Assembly (NCBI GenBank): GCA_010094045.1
Contig: ML986694.1
Location: 1 to 46,058 of the forward strand
Reading direction: 5' to 3'
DNA length: 46,058 bases
DNA from: Lojkania enalia
Lineage: Eukaryota; Ascomycota; Dothideomycetes; Pleosporales
Positions 23,482 to 35,032 of the stretch are shown here, piece by piece. The position numbers and the translations under genes were made by a program. Positions within the stretch are counted from its first letter, which is position 1; each line of letters begins with the position of its first letter. The notes beneath the pieces were generated by a model that was given only the letters and a program-made list of their open reading frames with translations, searched no databases and was not told the DNA's origin.

Positions 23482-24650
23482 CTACTTCTTTTTTCTATTT
23501 TATAATACTTCTCTATTTCTATTTTAACTCTAACCCTCTTATATCTAATACTAGTTTCTTTTTCTATTCTAGATTACTTCTCTAATTCTATTCTAACTTT
23601 AACCCTTTTTAACTATTTTTAATACTTCTTTTTTCTATTTTAAACGCTTTTTCTAATTTTAATCTATTTTTAACCCTATTTAACTACTTCTAGCTATTTC
23701 TTTTTCTATTTTAAATATCTTCTCTAATTCTATTTTAGCTCTAACCCCTTTTAACTACCTCTAGCTGTTCTTTTTTCTATTCTAGACTTATTTTCTAATT
23801 CTATCTTATTTTTAACCCTACTTAACTACCTCTAATACTTCTTTTTTCTATCTTAGTCTACTTTTCTAATCTTACTCTATTTTTAACCCCCTTTAACTAT
23901 TTCTACTACTTCTTTTTTCTATTTTAAATATCTTCTCTAATTCTATTCTAAATTTAACCCCCTTTAACTACTTCTAGTACTTCTTTTTTCTATTTTAGAT
24001 ACCTTCTCTAATCCTATTTTAGTTCTAACTCCTTTTAACTATCTCTACCTATTCTTTTTTCTACTTTAAACCTATTTTCTAACTCTATTCTATTTTTAAC
24101 CCTATTTAACTACTTCTAATACTTCTTTTTTCTATTCTAGACTACTTTTCTAACCCTATTCTAGCTTTAACCCCCTTTAACTACCTCTACTACTTCTTTT
24201 TTCTACCTTAAACTGGTTTTCTAATTCTTCTCTATTTTTAACTCTATTTAACTACCTCTACTACTTCTTTTTTCTATTTTAAATATCTTCTCCAATTCTA
24301 TTCTAACTCTAACCCCCTTTAATTACTTTTAGTACTTCTTTTTTCTATTCTAAATAGCTTTTTTAATTTTACTCCTACTTCTACTTCTATCTAACTATTT
24401 CTAGCTATTCTTTTTTCTACCCTAAATATCTTTTCTAATACTATTCTAACTTTATCTCTATTTAACTACCTCTAGTATTTCTTTTTTCTATTTTAATCTA
24501 CTTCTCTAATTCTATTTTAATTTTAACCCTATTTATCTACTTTTAATACTTCTTTTTTCTATTTTTTACTCGTTCTGTAACTCTATTCTAATTTTAACTC
24601 TACTTAACTACTTTTACTTATTCTTTTTTCTACTTTAAACTACTTCTCTA
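23482..24650. repeat. 71-bp minisatellite, segment 2 (about 16 units)
   Basis: This is the longest uninterrupted part of the array. The period is 71 bp; for example, the CTTYTCTAA landmark occurs at 23861, 23932 and 24003. The units have diverged from each other by many transitions but keep their length, so indels are rare. The plus strand is pyrimidine-rich with very few G. It is bounded by B2 on the left and B3 on the right, both inserted at TA within units. Confidence 0.9.
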
Positions 24651-25056
24651 ACGTATCTTATAAGCGAGTAGCCTATATAAGTAAGTAGTTTACTCTATTA
24701 ACTTTTTTAACTTTTATATATATATAGCTTAACAACTAAGTAATATAATAGTAATTTATAACTTACGCGATTATTCTATAGAAACTTCTATATCCTTTTA
24801 ATATATACGAGAATTATATCTAGTTTTATTACAGCAGCTATAGCGTACTTTATACTATCCGCTCGTATCTAATTATACCCTAAATTAGCGTATTATAGCC
24901 CGAGTTTTCTCCTTATCATCCTTTTTAGCAATAATCATCTCTCTTTATACTTTTATTAGGGTCCCTTACGCTTGAATCTACCTTTTTTTCCGCTGTTTCT
25001 ATTTTATTGCTACTTTATTTACTTCTTAAAGGCTGACAATTTTATTATATATTAAC

Positions 25057-25335
25057 TGTAACGATGTAAAGAAATCGTTCCACGAAAAGCTTTATATACA
25101 ACCTTATCCCAAAGCTTTTCGCTTATCTTATCCTACCCCCGGTTCTACCCCTTTTCCCTTCCGTATATAGTTGCACACTCCCTTATAAGTAGCTTAGTAG
25201 TTCTTCTATATCTTTTCGTACAAGGCCTATAGGTGTTAATAGAATTCCTAGGTCCTTGAACCCCTACGTACTCCTATATGCCTCTAAGTAGATTCGTACC
25301 GCATTCGGACCTATTATCTTACCTACGCTATTATA
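25057..25335. mobile_element. Solo LTR, 279 bp, nearly free of RIP
   Basis: This insertion in B3 is flanked by the 5-bp duplication TTAAC (25052-25056 and 25336-25340). It begins TGTAACGATG and ends GCTATTATA; if the last bases were GTTACA before two transitions, the ends would form the perfect short inverted repeat TGTAAC/GTTACA of an LTR retrotransposon. Unlike its surroundings it keeps many CpA and TpG (for example TATACAACC, TTGCACACTCC, ATATGCCTC). It resembles neither the G1 nor the G2 sequence here, so it comes from a third retrotransposon family. Recombination between two LTRs is the usual origin. Orientation is not determined. Confidence 0.82.
25083..25121. other. 11-bp inverted repeat (hairpin) inside the solo LTR
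   Basis: CGAAAAGCTTT at 25083-25093 is followed, after a 17-base spacer, by its exact reverse complement AAAGCTTTTCG at 25111-25121. It could be a structural element of the LTR or a polyadenylation-region hairpin; nothing in the sequence decides. Confidence 0.6.
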
Positions 25336-26788
25336 TTAACCCGATCTAATATATTACTTTTATAGAGCCTTTTTTAAGCTGATTTAGCTTCTTAATAATA
25401 GAAGCTAGCAAAGAACTTATATCTCTTTAAATCTAATTATAAATTAATATTAATTAAACTTTTAGCTCGCGCGCGTTACTTAGTATTTTTACTTTTTATA
25501 GGGTATTATCTTATACTAGTAGTATTAGTATACGAAGCTTTATATTAAGCTTTAAAAGTATAGCTTCTAGATTAAACGGGATTAAACTAGCTCCTTAAAA
25601 GCTTATATAGATATTATCCTTTATAATTAATATATTAAAAGCAGCTTTAAAGGCTAGAAAGAACTTAAGTTTTATAATATAGTTGATATAATTATATACT
25701 AAGACTAAGATCTAATTTCTATATATACGCTTTAATAATAAAAAGTAGTCTATATCTAGTAGCTATAATAGATATAATAAATAAGCTAGTATATAGAGTA
25801 GAATAATACCCTATTTCTTATAGAGTTTCTAGAAATTAAGTAAGTTATAGCTATTATAGCTATTAAAGATTAGTAGTCGACGTACGCCTACTATATAATC
25901 CTTTATATACTTATAAAAGTACTTTAACTACTTAATACCGAGTTTATTTGTTATCTAGCCGTTCTTACTAACTATAATAGCCTAGTTTTTAGGTATATTA
26001 TTACCTTTATATTAGGTAGAGAGATAGTAGTAGCTAGTAATAATAATAAAGGGTGGGAGTATCTAGCTAGTAGTATTAATCCCCTAAATTACTAAAATCC
26101 ATTTATAATTATCTAAATAAATTACCTTTAGGCGATTACATCTCTTTATACCTATAATAACTAGTTATAATAAGATAATATCTATTTAAAAGCTAGATTC
26201 GTTAAAGTTATATATATCTTTATCTATAATACTATACTTCTCCTTAATACGCTGTATAAGTTTAAACTAGCCTTTAATTACTTTAGAATCTTCGTATAAA
26301 ACTCTTTAATAATTATAAGGCTAATTTAAACGTATTTTAAGTTTAGAAGTATGTCTAATAAAGTTTCTAGACTAATATATACTAATCTAGCATATACTGC
26401 GCTTAGTAAGTAAGCTATTAGCTATATCTTATATAGTAGCTAAGATAGGCGTAAATCCTCGCAAATCTAGGTTAAGTATATATTAAATAATAACTTCCTC
26501 TTTAGGTTTTATTAGTCTCTTCGAATTAGACTTATAATTATACTATAAGTAGATTCCGGCGTATTATTAGTATACGGTCGTTTAAATTATATTAAATATT
26601 AAAGTAGCGCGTCTTTTACTATTTATTTAGTTTCTTTTAGTAGCTAAAAAGGCTAAGTTTACTTAATTTTTATTTTAGGCTATATTCTTATTATTTTATT
26701 ATTATATTATTATTAAAAGCTTAAGTATCGCGTTTTAGTAATAGAGTAGACCGCTCGCTTATATAGGCCGCTTGCTTATAAGATATAT

Positions 26789-27740
26789 TATCTCTATTCT
26801 AATCTTAACTCTATTTAACTACCTCTAATTCTTCATTTTTCTATTCTAAACTATTTTTCTAACTCTATTCTAATTCTAATCCTATTTAACTACCTCTAGC
26901 CCTTCTTTTTTCTATTCTAATCTACTTTTCTAATTCTATTCTAATTCTATCTCTATTTAACTATTTCTAGCTATTCTTTTTTCTACTCTATATAATTTCT
27001 CTATTTAACTATTTTTAGTACTTTTCTTTTTCTACTCTAAATATTTTCTCCAACTTTATTCTAATTTTAACTCTACTTAACTATCTCTAGTACTTTTTTT
27101 TCTACCTTAAATAACTTTTCTAATTATATTCTAACTTTAACTCTACTTAACTACTTTTTATAATTCTTTTTTCTACTTTATATAGTTTTTCTAGCTCTAT
27201 TCTAATTTTATCTCTATTTAGCTATTTCTACTACTTCTTTTTTCTATTTTAGATAGCTTTTCTAATTCTACTTCTATCTCTACTTTTATCTAACTACCTT
27301 TAACTATTCTTTTTCCTACTTTAAATCCTTTTTCTAATTCTATTCTACTTTTAATTCTATTTAACTATTTCTACTCCTTCTTTTTTCTATCTTAAATAGC
27401 TTTTCTAATTTTACTCCTATTTTTACTTCTATTTAATTTTTTCTAATTATTCTTTTTTCTATTTTAAATAGCTTTTTTTATTCTACTCTACTTTTAACTC
27501 TCTTTAATTACTTCTAACCCTTTTTCTAATTTTACTTTTACTTTTAATTCTATCTAACTAATTTTATACTTCTTTTTTCTACTTTAAAATTCTTTTCTAA
27601 TTCTACTTCTAATTTTAATTTTATTTAATTATTTCTAGTACTTCTATTTTCTACTCTAAATTACTTCTCAAATTTTATTTCTATTTTTAACTTTACTTAA
27701 CTACTTTTACCTATTTTTTTTCTATTTTAAATATCTTTTC
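26789..27740. repeat. 71-bp minisatellite, segment 3 (about 13 units), decaying rightward
   Basis: The array resumes after B3, in phase across one TA. Units are recognisable by TTTAACTACYTCTA and CTTTTTTCTA landmarks up to about 27740, then blur into the T-rich tract that follows. The plus strand has very few G. Unit-to-unit divergence is higher here than in segment 2. Confidence 0.85.
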
Positions 27741-28660
27741 TTATTTTTTTTATACTATTATTATAATTTATTCTATTTTTTACTTTTAAAATTTTATTTT
27801 ATAATTATATTTATTCCTATTTAAATAACTATTTACTTTTTATCTAAATTTAATATTTATATTATTTTAACTATTTTTATATTTCTTTTCTTTCTTTTCT
27901 ATTTTACCTTTTTTTATAATATTATCTTCTTTTTTATTTTATTTTCTATTTTTTTTTCTTTATTTTATTATAATATATATTTATAAAATTATTAACTATT
28001 TTCTCTATTATATATTTCTCTTCATTTTACTACTATTATATTAATTTATTCTACTTTAAATTTCTATCTATTTTAATATAACTATTTTTTTTTACTTTAT
28101 TGTTTTTACAGATTTTTAAATTATACTACTATTTTTTATCTTATTTAATTTAATTTAGAAATAAATATTCTAATGTCATTTCCTTTTTATACTATTATTA
28201 ACTATATTACTTTCCTCTTATTAACTTTTCTTTTCTAAACTATATTTTCTTTTTATATTATTATTAACTATATTTCTTTTTTTTTATTAACTTTCTTTTT
28301 CTAAAATATATTTTCTTTTATTTATTTTAACTTATTAATCTCTTTTATACTAATATTTAAAAATATTAATAAATTCTTTCTTTTAATTATAAAAGAAATA
28401 CTTTCTTTATTTTTAACTTCTTTTTTTTAAAAAATCTACTATATTACTATTTTATTTTTAATTTCTACCTACTTTCTATTTATTCTATATACCTTACTAT
28501 CTCTATTTTTATTATTCTATTTTATATTCTACTATATAAAGAGTATAATTTAGATACTAACTACTATTATATTATTAAAATACTCTCCTTAAACCTATTA
28601 AAAATATTTCTTTCCTAACTACTCTATATATACCTTCTAATTCCTATTAAATTCTTCTAA
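27741..28660. other. Nearly G-free, T-rich tract
   Basis: The plus strand contains about eight G in the 900 bases from 27721 to 28620, while C and T are frequent. RIP alone would not do this, since it leaves G in ApG, GpG and CpG. There is no gene, TIR or clear tandem period. It probably continues the neighbouring minisatellite in a more degenerate form, because composition and strand bias match, but individual units cannot be aligned by eye. Confidence 0.7.
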
Positions 28661-28723
28661 GTAGCTATACTATTAGATTATCCAAGCTTCTTCTTTAACC
28701 TCTACTACTATCTAAACTAGTAG

Positions 28724-29320
28724 TACTATTATATTTAGCTACTAATATTAATTACTTATATTTAACTTAGTTATATAGTACTTTTAATTAATCTAGTATT
28801 ACTAGTAGCTATAACTCTCTCTTCTATTATATATTTCTATCTAAAATCTATCTAGTTTAACTTTATTTATTCTAAACTATACTATATACTATATTATTTT
28901 ATATCTCTACTATTCCTCTATTTTTACTTCTTCTATTATCTAGTATACTATATATCCTTCGTATAACTTCTCTAGCACCTTCTAAACCTACTACTATACT
29001 AAACTTACCTTATATATTATAGACGCTTATATATAGTTAGTTAATTATATTTTAGATAGTTAACTCTATTACTATATATTATATATAAATATTAAAATAT
29101 TATATAAAAAATAGAGATATCTATATTATATAAGTTTTTATAGAGGTTAGGTTTATACTACTATATAGACTAGCTGGGTTAGTAAAATCTTCCTCTATTA
29201 TAGTTATAATAAGTTAGTTATATTTTAGCTAGTAACTAATAGCTATTACTAGTAGCTAGTTTAGGTATTATAATAAGAGTAGTATAGGTATAGAGGTATT
29301 ATAGTATTACTATAATAGTA
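28724..29320 (-). repeat. Probable 3' LTR of G1 copy 2 (about 597 bp)
   Basis: The candidate has the terminal inverted decamers TACTATTATA (28724-28733) and TATAATAGTA (29311-29320). It lies immediately downstream, in minus orientation, of a polypurine tract and of the G1 chromodomain. TA termini would be RIP products of the usual TG...CA. On the minus strand a TATA-like CTATAAAAAC lies at 29134-29143. The inner boundary is well supported by the polypurine tract. The outer boundary rests only on the short inverted repeat, and no second LTR of this family is visible for comparison. Confidence 0.5.
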
Positions 29321-29330
29321 CCCCCCTTTT
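29321..29330 (-). other. Polypurine tract of G1 copy 2
   Basis: The minus strand reads AAAAGGGGGG directly before the candidate LTR start. This is the typical second-strand primer site of Ty3/gypsy elements. It lies downstream of the chromodomain coding remnant, where the tract belongs. G runs escape RIP because no TpG is present inside them. Confidence 0.7.
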
Positions 29331-30082
29331 AGTTATAAGCTCCTATAAATTAGGTCTTTATATTATATTTAGGTTATTTATAATTAAATAGTAGTTATTA
29401 ATACTAGTATTAGTTAAGATTATAAGTATATTAGTATAATTAGTTATTATTATATAGTAGTATTATACTAGAGATTAGGTTAAGTTATAGATATATTAGT
29501 ATAACTAGTAGTTAATAGTAGTATTATACTAGAGATTAGGTCGGTTTAGTTTATATAATAGTACTATACTAAAGATTAATAGTAGTATTTTTACTAGCGT
29601 TATATTAGTATAATATTATTATAAGCGTCTAAGAATATATTTAAATTAGATTCTAGTATCTAATTAAGAATTTAGATATAATATTATATTTAAATCTTAT
29701 TTATTTAGGTTTCTAATATAGTAATCTTCTATAGTAGTTATCTTAGTAAAGTTATTAGCCGGATACTATTCTAGGTCGTAATAGCTAGTCTATTTAACTA
29801 GATATTTATACTAGTATCTTTATTAGTTATAGTAAAGGTCTTCTATTTACTTAATAAGGTATTCTAGTTTTCTATTAATTTTAATAGGTTTAGAGTTATA
29901 TACTTATTAACTAAATAAGTAGTTAAATAACTTAGGTACTAGCTATAATAGTAATATATAGAATTTAGAATATATTTTAGCTAATTTAGGTAGCTTTAAT
30001 CTATAAGTATATAAGAATACTTTTATAATAACCTTATAGAAGCTTATATTCTTCTAGTTAAACTTTTTCAACGGTCTTTATA
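29331..30082 (-). mobile_element. Ty3/gypsy G1 copy 2: integrase C-terminus and chromodomain
   Basis: This is the 3' coding end of G1 on the minus strand, cut from the rest of integrase by D2. From about 30075 down it reads RPLKKFN, then FYKVIIKV, YRLKLPKLAKIYSKFY: the GPY/F-type C-terminal integrase module of chromoviruses (family RPSKKLD...GPF...YRLxLP...IHxVFH). Removing D2 and one TA rejoins this, in frame, to DTRNIYI at about 31960. The chromodomain follows (listed separately). Between it and the polypurine tract (29331-29690) I see no coding signal. Confidence 0.87.
29700..29890 (-). pseudogene. Chromodomain of G1 integrase, RIP-mutated
   Basis: The minus strand, with stops read as Gln/Trp, gives KLEYLIKQIEDL then YKYLVKWTSYYDLEWYPANN and FTKITTIEDY. 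It matches the chromovirus chromodomain pattern E-Y-x-V-E-x-I-L, YLVKWxGY, E-x-x-W-x-P-x-x-N/D-F. Chromodomains of this type bind methylated histone H3 tails and steer integration into heterochromatin. The aromatic core (Y, W, W) is still visible though some Trp codons are now TAG. It defines G1 as a chromovirus. Confidence 0.85.
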
Positions 30083-31935
30083 ACGTAAATAGTAAGTAAG
30101 TATACTAGATAAGCGAGTACGCTACCTTATTAACTTTTTTAACTATTCTAGCGATATATTTTTACAACGCATTAAAATACTACAAATATAATATATATCC
30201 TTAATTAAGTAGTATCTATAGTACCCTTCTTATATATATATAAGTTATACCCAGTCTCCTTATAGTAACTGTAGTATATAGAAGCTTATTAACTTATATC
30301 TAATTACGCCTTACTTTAATATATTTTACCCTCTAACTACTGCTTAACTGCTATTTAAGTAATAATCTCCTCTCCCTCTACTTTTAATAAGGTGCCTTAC
30401 TTCTGAATCTACTTCTTTTTATACTATTTATATATTATAATAGCTATATTTACTTTCTTAAGGCTAGTAACTTAACCCTTTAGTAATATAGCTGAATGAA
30501 GTATTACCTTAGTACCTTTTTTAAGCTAATTAATTGCTATAATAATAGAAGTAGGTAATAAGCTTTTATACCTTCGAATCTAATCGCGAATTAATATTAA
30601 TTAAGTTTTTAATTCGTGCTAGTTACTTAGTATTTTAGTTTCCTATATAAGAACCTCTAATATAAGTAGTATTAGCGTACGAAGCTTTATATTAAGCTTT
30701 AATATTACTACTTCTAGATTATATAGGACTAAACTAGCCCTTTAAAAGCTTACGCGGATATTATCCTTTATAATTAATTGCTAGTAGATAGTATAGAAAG
30801 CTAAAAGGAATTTAAGCTTTATAATATAATTAATATAGTTGCGGATTAGACTCTTAATCTAACTATTATACGCTCGCTTTAACGGCGAGAAGTAACCTAT
30901 ATTAAGAGGCTGTAAGAGGTATAATAAGTACAACGGTATATAGGGAGTATAGATCTTATTCTCCTTATAGATTACCTAGAATTTAAGCGAGTTATAGCTC
31001 TTATAGCTATTAAGAATAAGTAGTTACTATATATCTACTCGACGGTCCTTTATATATATAATAAAGTGCTTTAACTACTTAACTCTAAGATTATTAGTTG
31101 TTCATCTATTATTACTTAGTCCGATAGCCCAATTCTTAAGTATATTATTACTTTTATACTAGGTAGAAAGGTAGTATTAGCTAGTAAAGATAATAAAAGG
31201 CGGGATCGCCTACCTAGTAGTATTAATTCCCTAGATTACTATAACCCACTTATAATTCTCTAGCTGTATAGCTTTTAGCTAACTATATCTTTCTAAACTA
31301 GTAACAACTAGTTTAAATAATATCTTATCTATTATAAAGCTAGCTTTATTAAAATTATAGATATCCTTATTATAGATACTATATATAGCTTTCGTACGTG
31401 CTATAAGCTTAAACTAGGCTCTAATAATTTTAGGATCTTTATATAAAACTCTCTAATAATTGTATAGTCGATTAAATTATATTTTAAGGCTATTTATTTA
31501 CTTAATAAAATTCCTAAGTTATTTCTAGCTAACCTATCTAGCGCCGCGCTTAGTAAGCAGCTTATCTACTATATCTTATATAGTACTTAAAGAGAGTATA
31601 AATCCTCGCAAATCTAGGTTAAATATATATATAATAATAGCCTCCTCTTCTAGTTTAGTAAGCTTCTTTAAATTTAGCTTATAATTATATTATATAGTAA
31701 TTCCGTTGTATCGTTAACATATTATTCTTTAGAAGATATTATATATAGAAGCAGCGCGTCTTTTACTTTAAAGTTACTTATTATTAATAGCTAAAATAGT
31801 TAGAGAGATATCTACTTTATTATAGTTAGATTAGGTATTTATAAGTTAAGCTATTATTATTAGAAGGTAGGGTATTATATAAAGTTGGTAAGGCGGCGCG
31901 CTTACTTACCTAATATACTTACTTACTACTTACGT
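30083..31935 (-). mobile_element. Fot1/pogo-like transposon D2 (family D, 1853 bp, full length)
   Basis: This is the complete copy of family D, inserted in the integrase gene of G1 copy 2. Left end ACGTAAATAGTAAGTAAGTA; right end inverse of ACGTAAGTAGTAAGTAAGTA. TA is duplicated at 30081-30082 and 31936-31937. The transposase frame is on the minus strand, the same sense as the host. It includes LILNSYKSYNSLK (near 30965-31010), where the second catalytic Asp is Asn. The segment near 31095-31135 shows how D1 should continue beyond its breakpoint. The left TIR carries the 17-bp-period motif pair. Confidence 0.92.
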
Positions 31936-34900
31936 TATATATATATTTCTAGTATCTAGCTAGACTAGATTATTAATCTAGTAGTTAGAAGCTAGTATAC
32001 GCTTACGGTTAGTATACTTTTATTAGAATATTTATATCTAGGTAAGTTCTTCTCTAATATACTCTATAATATCTTTTATCTTATTAACTAATCTATTAGC
32101 CTTCTAGACTATTAGGGACTATTTTAACAATTTATAGATTTTTATAAGCAGCTTAAAGCCTATTTAAAAGTACTTGTTAAAGTAGGCTAGAAATAGAGAG
32201 ACTTTTATTAATTTAGATACTATATTATTTACTTTAAACTATACTATTAGCAGCTATTTAATCTAATTATCTTATTTATAGCTAGTATAGGCTTAGAGAA
32301 CTTGTTCTATTACTATATTAGTATTTTCTATCTAGCTATTAGTTTTTAAATAGAAGCTAGTTAATATATATATATTAATTTATAGCTATTTATAAAACTC
32401 TTAGTAGAAGGTAGAAATAAACTATATTCTATAGTTAGATATAATAGTATATAATAGTCTATAGTAAACCTATATATAGTAATAAAATAGTTAGATAATA
32501 TTAGGAGCTTTAATTCTTATATATAATATTAGATATCTATACTTACTAAGTCTATTAACTACTACTATAATATTTATATAACCTTCTAATTTTAGTAGAT
32601 TAATTATAAAGTTTATAGAAATATCTTAAAACCTTCGTTTAGGTATATATAATAGTTTTAGTAATCTATAGTACTTTTCTCTAAAAGCCTTATTTCTTTA
32701 ATATATATAATAATAGCCTATATATTATTATACTAAATCAAATATCTTTAACTAATAATACTCGCGCTAGAGTAGTTCTAAAGTCTTTTCTTAACTAGAG
32801 TATCTACTAGATAGCGAGTTATAAATAATATATAGCAGCTTAAGCTTTAGCTTATTATAGTTTAGTACTATAAGTCGATTTTAGTAGTATAGTTAGTTAT
32901 TATACTTTTTATAGTTAACTAGAATTAGAAGCTTAAATTAATAGATTCCTTCTCTTAATAACTTTAAAGTATCTTAGATTAGATTATTATTTAGGTATTT
33001 TTCGTCGATAATTTCTATAATCGATTAGCCTACTTCTATCTATTAGAATAGTTTAGGACGAAATAATATCTATTAATAACTTCTATAAGCCTCTTCTTAT
33101 ATAAACTTATCTTATAACTTTTAAGTTAAGATATTAGACTTCTTTCTAAGTTTTCTAGGTTAGTATATAATACTAAAGTTAAACCTTAACAGTTATTCTA
33201 ATTAATAGGCCTATTAATAGTTTAGCTATTTTATTATTATAAAGTACTATAAGTTTTTATAATTACTTAATACTTTTATAGAAAATATTATACCTTCTAA
33301 TTTAGGCCTCTATTATTTAAAATATTAGATAATTACGAGTAGTTCTTTATTATATATCTTATAGTTACCTTTAGTAGGGTTTATACGCTTAAAGAAGTAG
33401 GTAATAGATTTTAGTTTACTATTAGCACCTCTCTAAAATAGTATATTAGCTATTATAAAGTTAGATATATTAGCTTCTACTACTATTAGTAGTTTAGGGT
33501 TAAAATATTAGAAAATTAGTATAGAAATAAAAGCATCCTTTAAATAGTTAAAGAAATATTAACAGTTATTATTCTAGTTAAATCAAGTATTCTTCTTAGT
33601 TAGGGCTATTAAGGGGGAGACTTTTTATAAGAAGTTACTAATAAATTGTTAGTAGAAGTTTATAAAGCTTATAAAGGCTTAAATATCTTTTATATTCTTA
33701 GAATATTCTTAGTTAACAATTATTTCTACCTTTTTTAAGTCTATATAGATCTCTTCTATAATAATTATATATTTTAGGTAGGTTACTTTTAACCAGTAGA
33801 ACTTATACTTATCTATATTAAGTTATAAACTATTTACTCTTAAGACTTTAAAGACTAGCTAGATATACTACTTATAATTCTTTAGATTCTTATTAAATAT
33901 TAGAATATTTTTAATATAGATAGTATAGAATATATTAAAGTATAGTTTTAATATATTATTTATAAAGTACTAGAATATATTTAGAGTATTAACTAGGTTA
34001 AAAGGTATTACTAGGTATTTAAATAGCCTATAATATATATAAAAGGTAGTTTTCTATTTATCTCCTTTAATAATTCTTAGCTTATTAAATATAGTAATAA
34101 TATTAAGTTTTATATAGTATTTAGTCTTACTAAATTAGGTTAATATTTCTTAGATTAGTAGAATTAGGTATTAGTTCTTAATAGTAATAGTATTTAGGGC
34201 TTTATAGTTTATATAGAATTGAAAACTAATTCTAGATTTTTTTATAAAGATTATAAATATAACTACTAGTAATAAGTTTACTCTAATAAATTCTTTAAAT
34301 AAGTTCTTATTAAGGTACTTCTTTAGTACCTTTAACTTATTCTAAAATATCCTATAGAATAGACTAAAGCTAGTTTACTTACTATTCTCTAGTTTAATTT
34401 TATAATTATATAGTTGTTATTGAGATAGTTTATTTATATCTTTATATAAAAAGATAGATAATAAATTATAGTATTCTTTAAGTACTTTAGTAATAGGGTT
34501 AGTATATACCTTTAAAGCTAGAACCTTATTAATATTAACTATTAATATAGCGAAGATTTTATAGTTAAATTACTAAAAGAATTAAACTAGTAGTATAATA
34601 TTTATATAGTATATATCTAACTATAGTATAGACTTTAGATATTTAGATTTAAATAGGTTCTTTTAACTATAATTTTTATTTAAGGTTAAATTAGTTTTAA
34701 TTTTAAGTTCTTTTAACTAATATAGTATTTTAAGTAGCTAGTAATTATATTAAATATAACTTAATAAGTAGAGTTTTAAATAATACTATCTAGGCTTTAA
34801 ACTATATAGAGGTTAGAAATTAGTTACTTTAGAATCTTCTTTTATATTAAGTTTAGGTAGTTTATAGTTTTTAATAACTATTTAAATAGTCTATTAATAA

Positions 34901-35032
34901 ATAGTAATACTAGTAGATTATAAGTATTAAGTTAGGTATTAGTTAGTAGTAAAAACTAGCTATTTATTCTTATAATCTAGGTTTATATAATATTTATATA
35001 TCTATAACTATTTTAGAATTAACTAGTATTTT
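31936..35032 (-). mobile_element. Ty3/gypsy G1 copy 2: RT, RNase H and integrase remains
   Basis: This uninterrupted stretch is collinear with G1 copy 1 (1-88, 1938-3049, 4904-6455 joined). On the minus strand it carries RT (YIKNILIFNKN where YxDDILIFSKN is expected, Asp codons at about 33907-33912). RNase H starts near 33425-33480 (EANISNFIIANILF). The integrase core lies at about 32530-32640 (DISINFIINLLKLEGYINII then VVVNRLSKYRYLI). The integrase C-terminal part near 31960-32060 reads NRKRILASNYQINNLVQLDT. It preserves the empty sites for A1 and B1. It stops at the assembly gap, at the point equal to 6455 in copy 1, so its protease and gag are not in this window. Confidence 0.9.

Larger units (their letters stand above)
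24651..26788 (-). mobile_element. Fot1/pogo-like transposon B3 carrying a solo LTR (family B)
   Basis: This family B element is in reverse orientation to B1 and B2, inserted in the minisatellite. Left end ACGTATCTTATAAGCGAGTA; right end inverse of ATATATCTTATAAGCAAGCG; TA at 24649-24650 and 26789-26790. Total length is 2138 bp. Subtracting the 279-bp LTR insert and its 5-bp duplication leaves 1854 bp, exactly the B1/B2 length. The minus-strand transposase remnant (about 25060-26540, interrupted by the insert) is RIP-mutated like B2. The third catalytic region appears near 25740-25765. Confidence 0.92.

Noticed and set aside
25057..25335. MITE
   Set aside because: There is no TIR beyond the six terminal bases, and the duplication is 5 bp rather than TA; solo LTR fits better.
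21390..27740. CRISPR array or telomeric repeat
   Set aside because: The 71-bp units are contiguous with no unique spacers, and do not contain TTAGGG-type repeats.
21390..28660. Centromere call
   Set aside because: AT-rich DNA with satellite and nested TEs is compatible with one, but subtelomeres and AT isochores look the same and there is no chromatin evidence.
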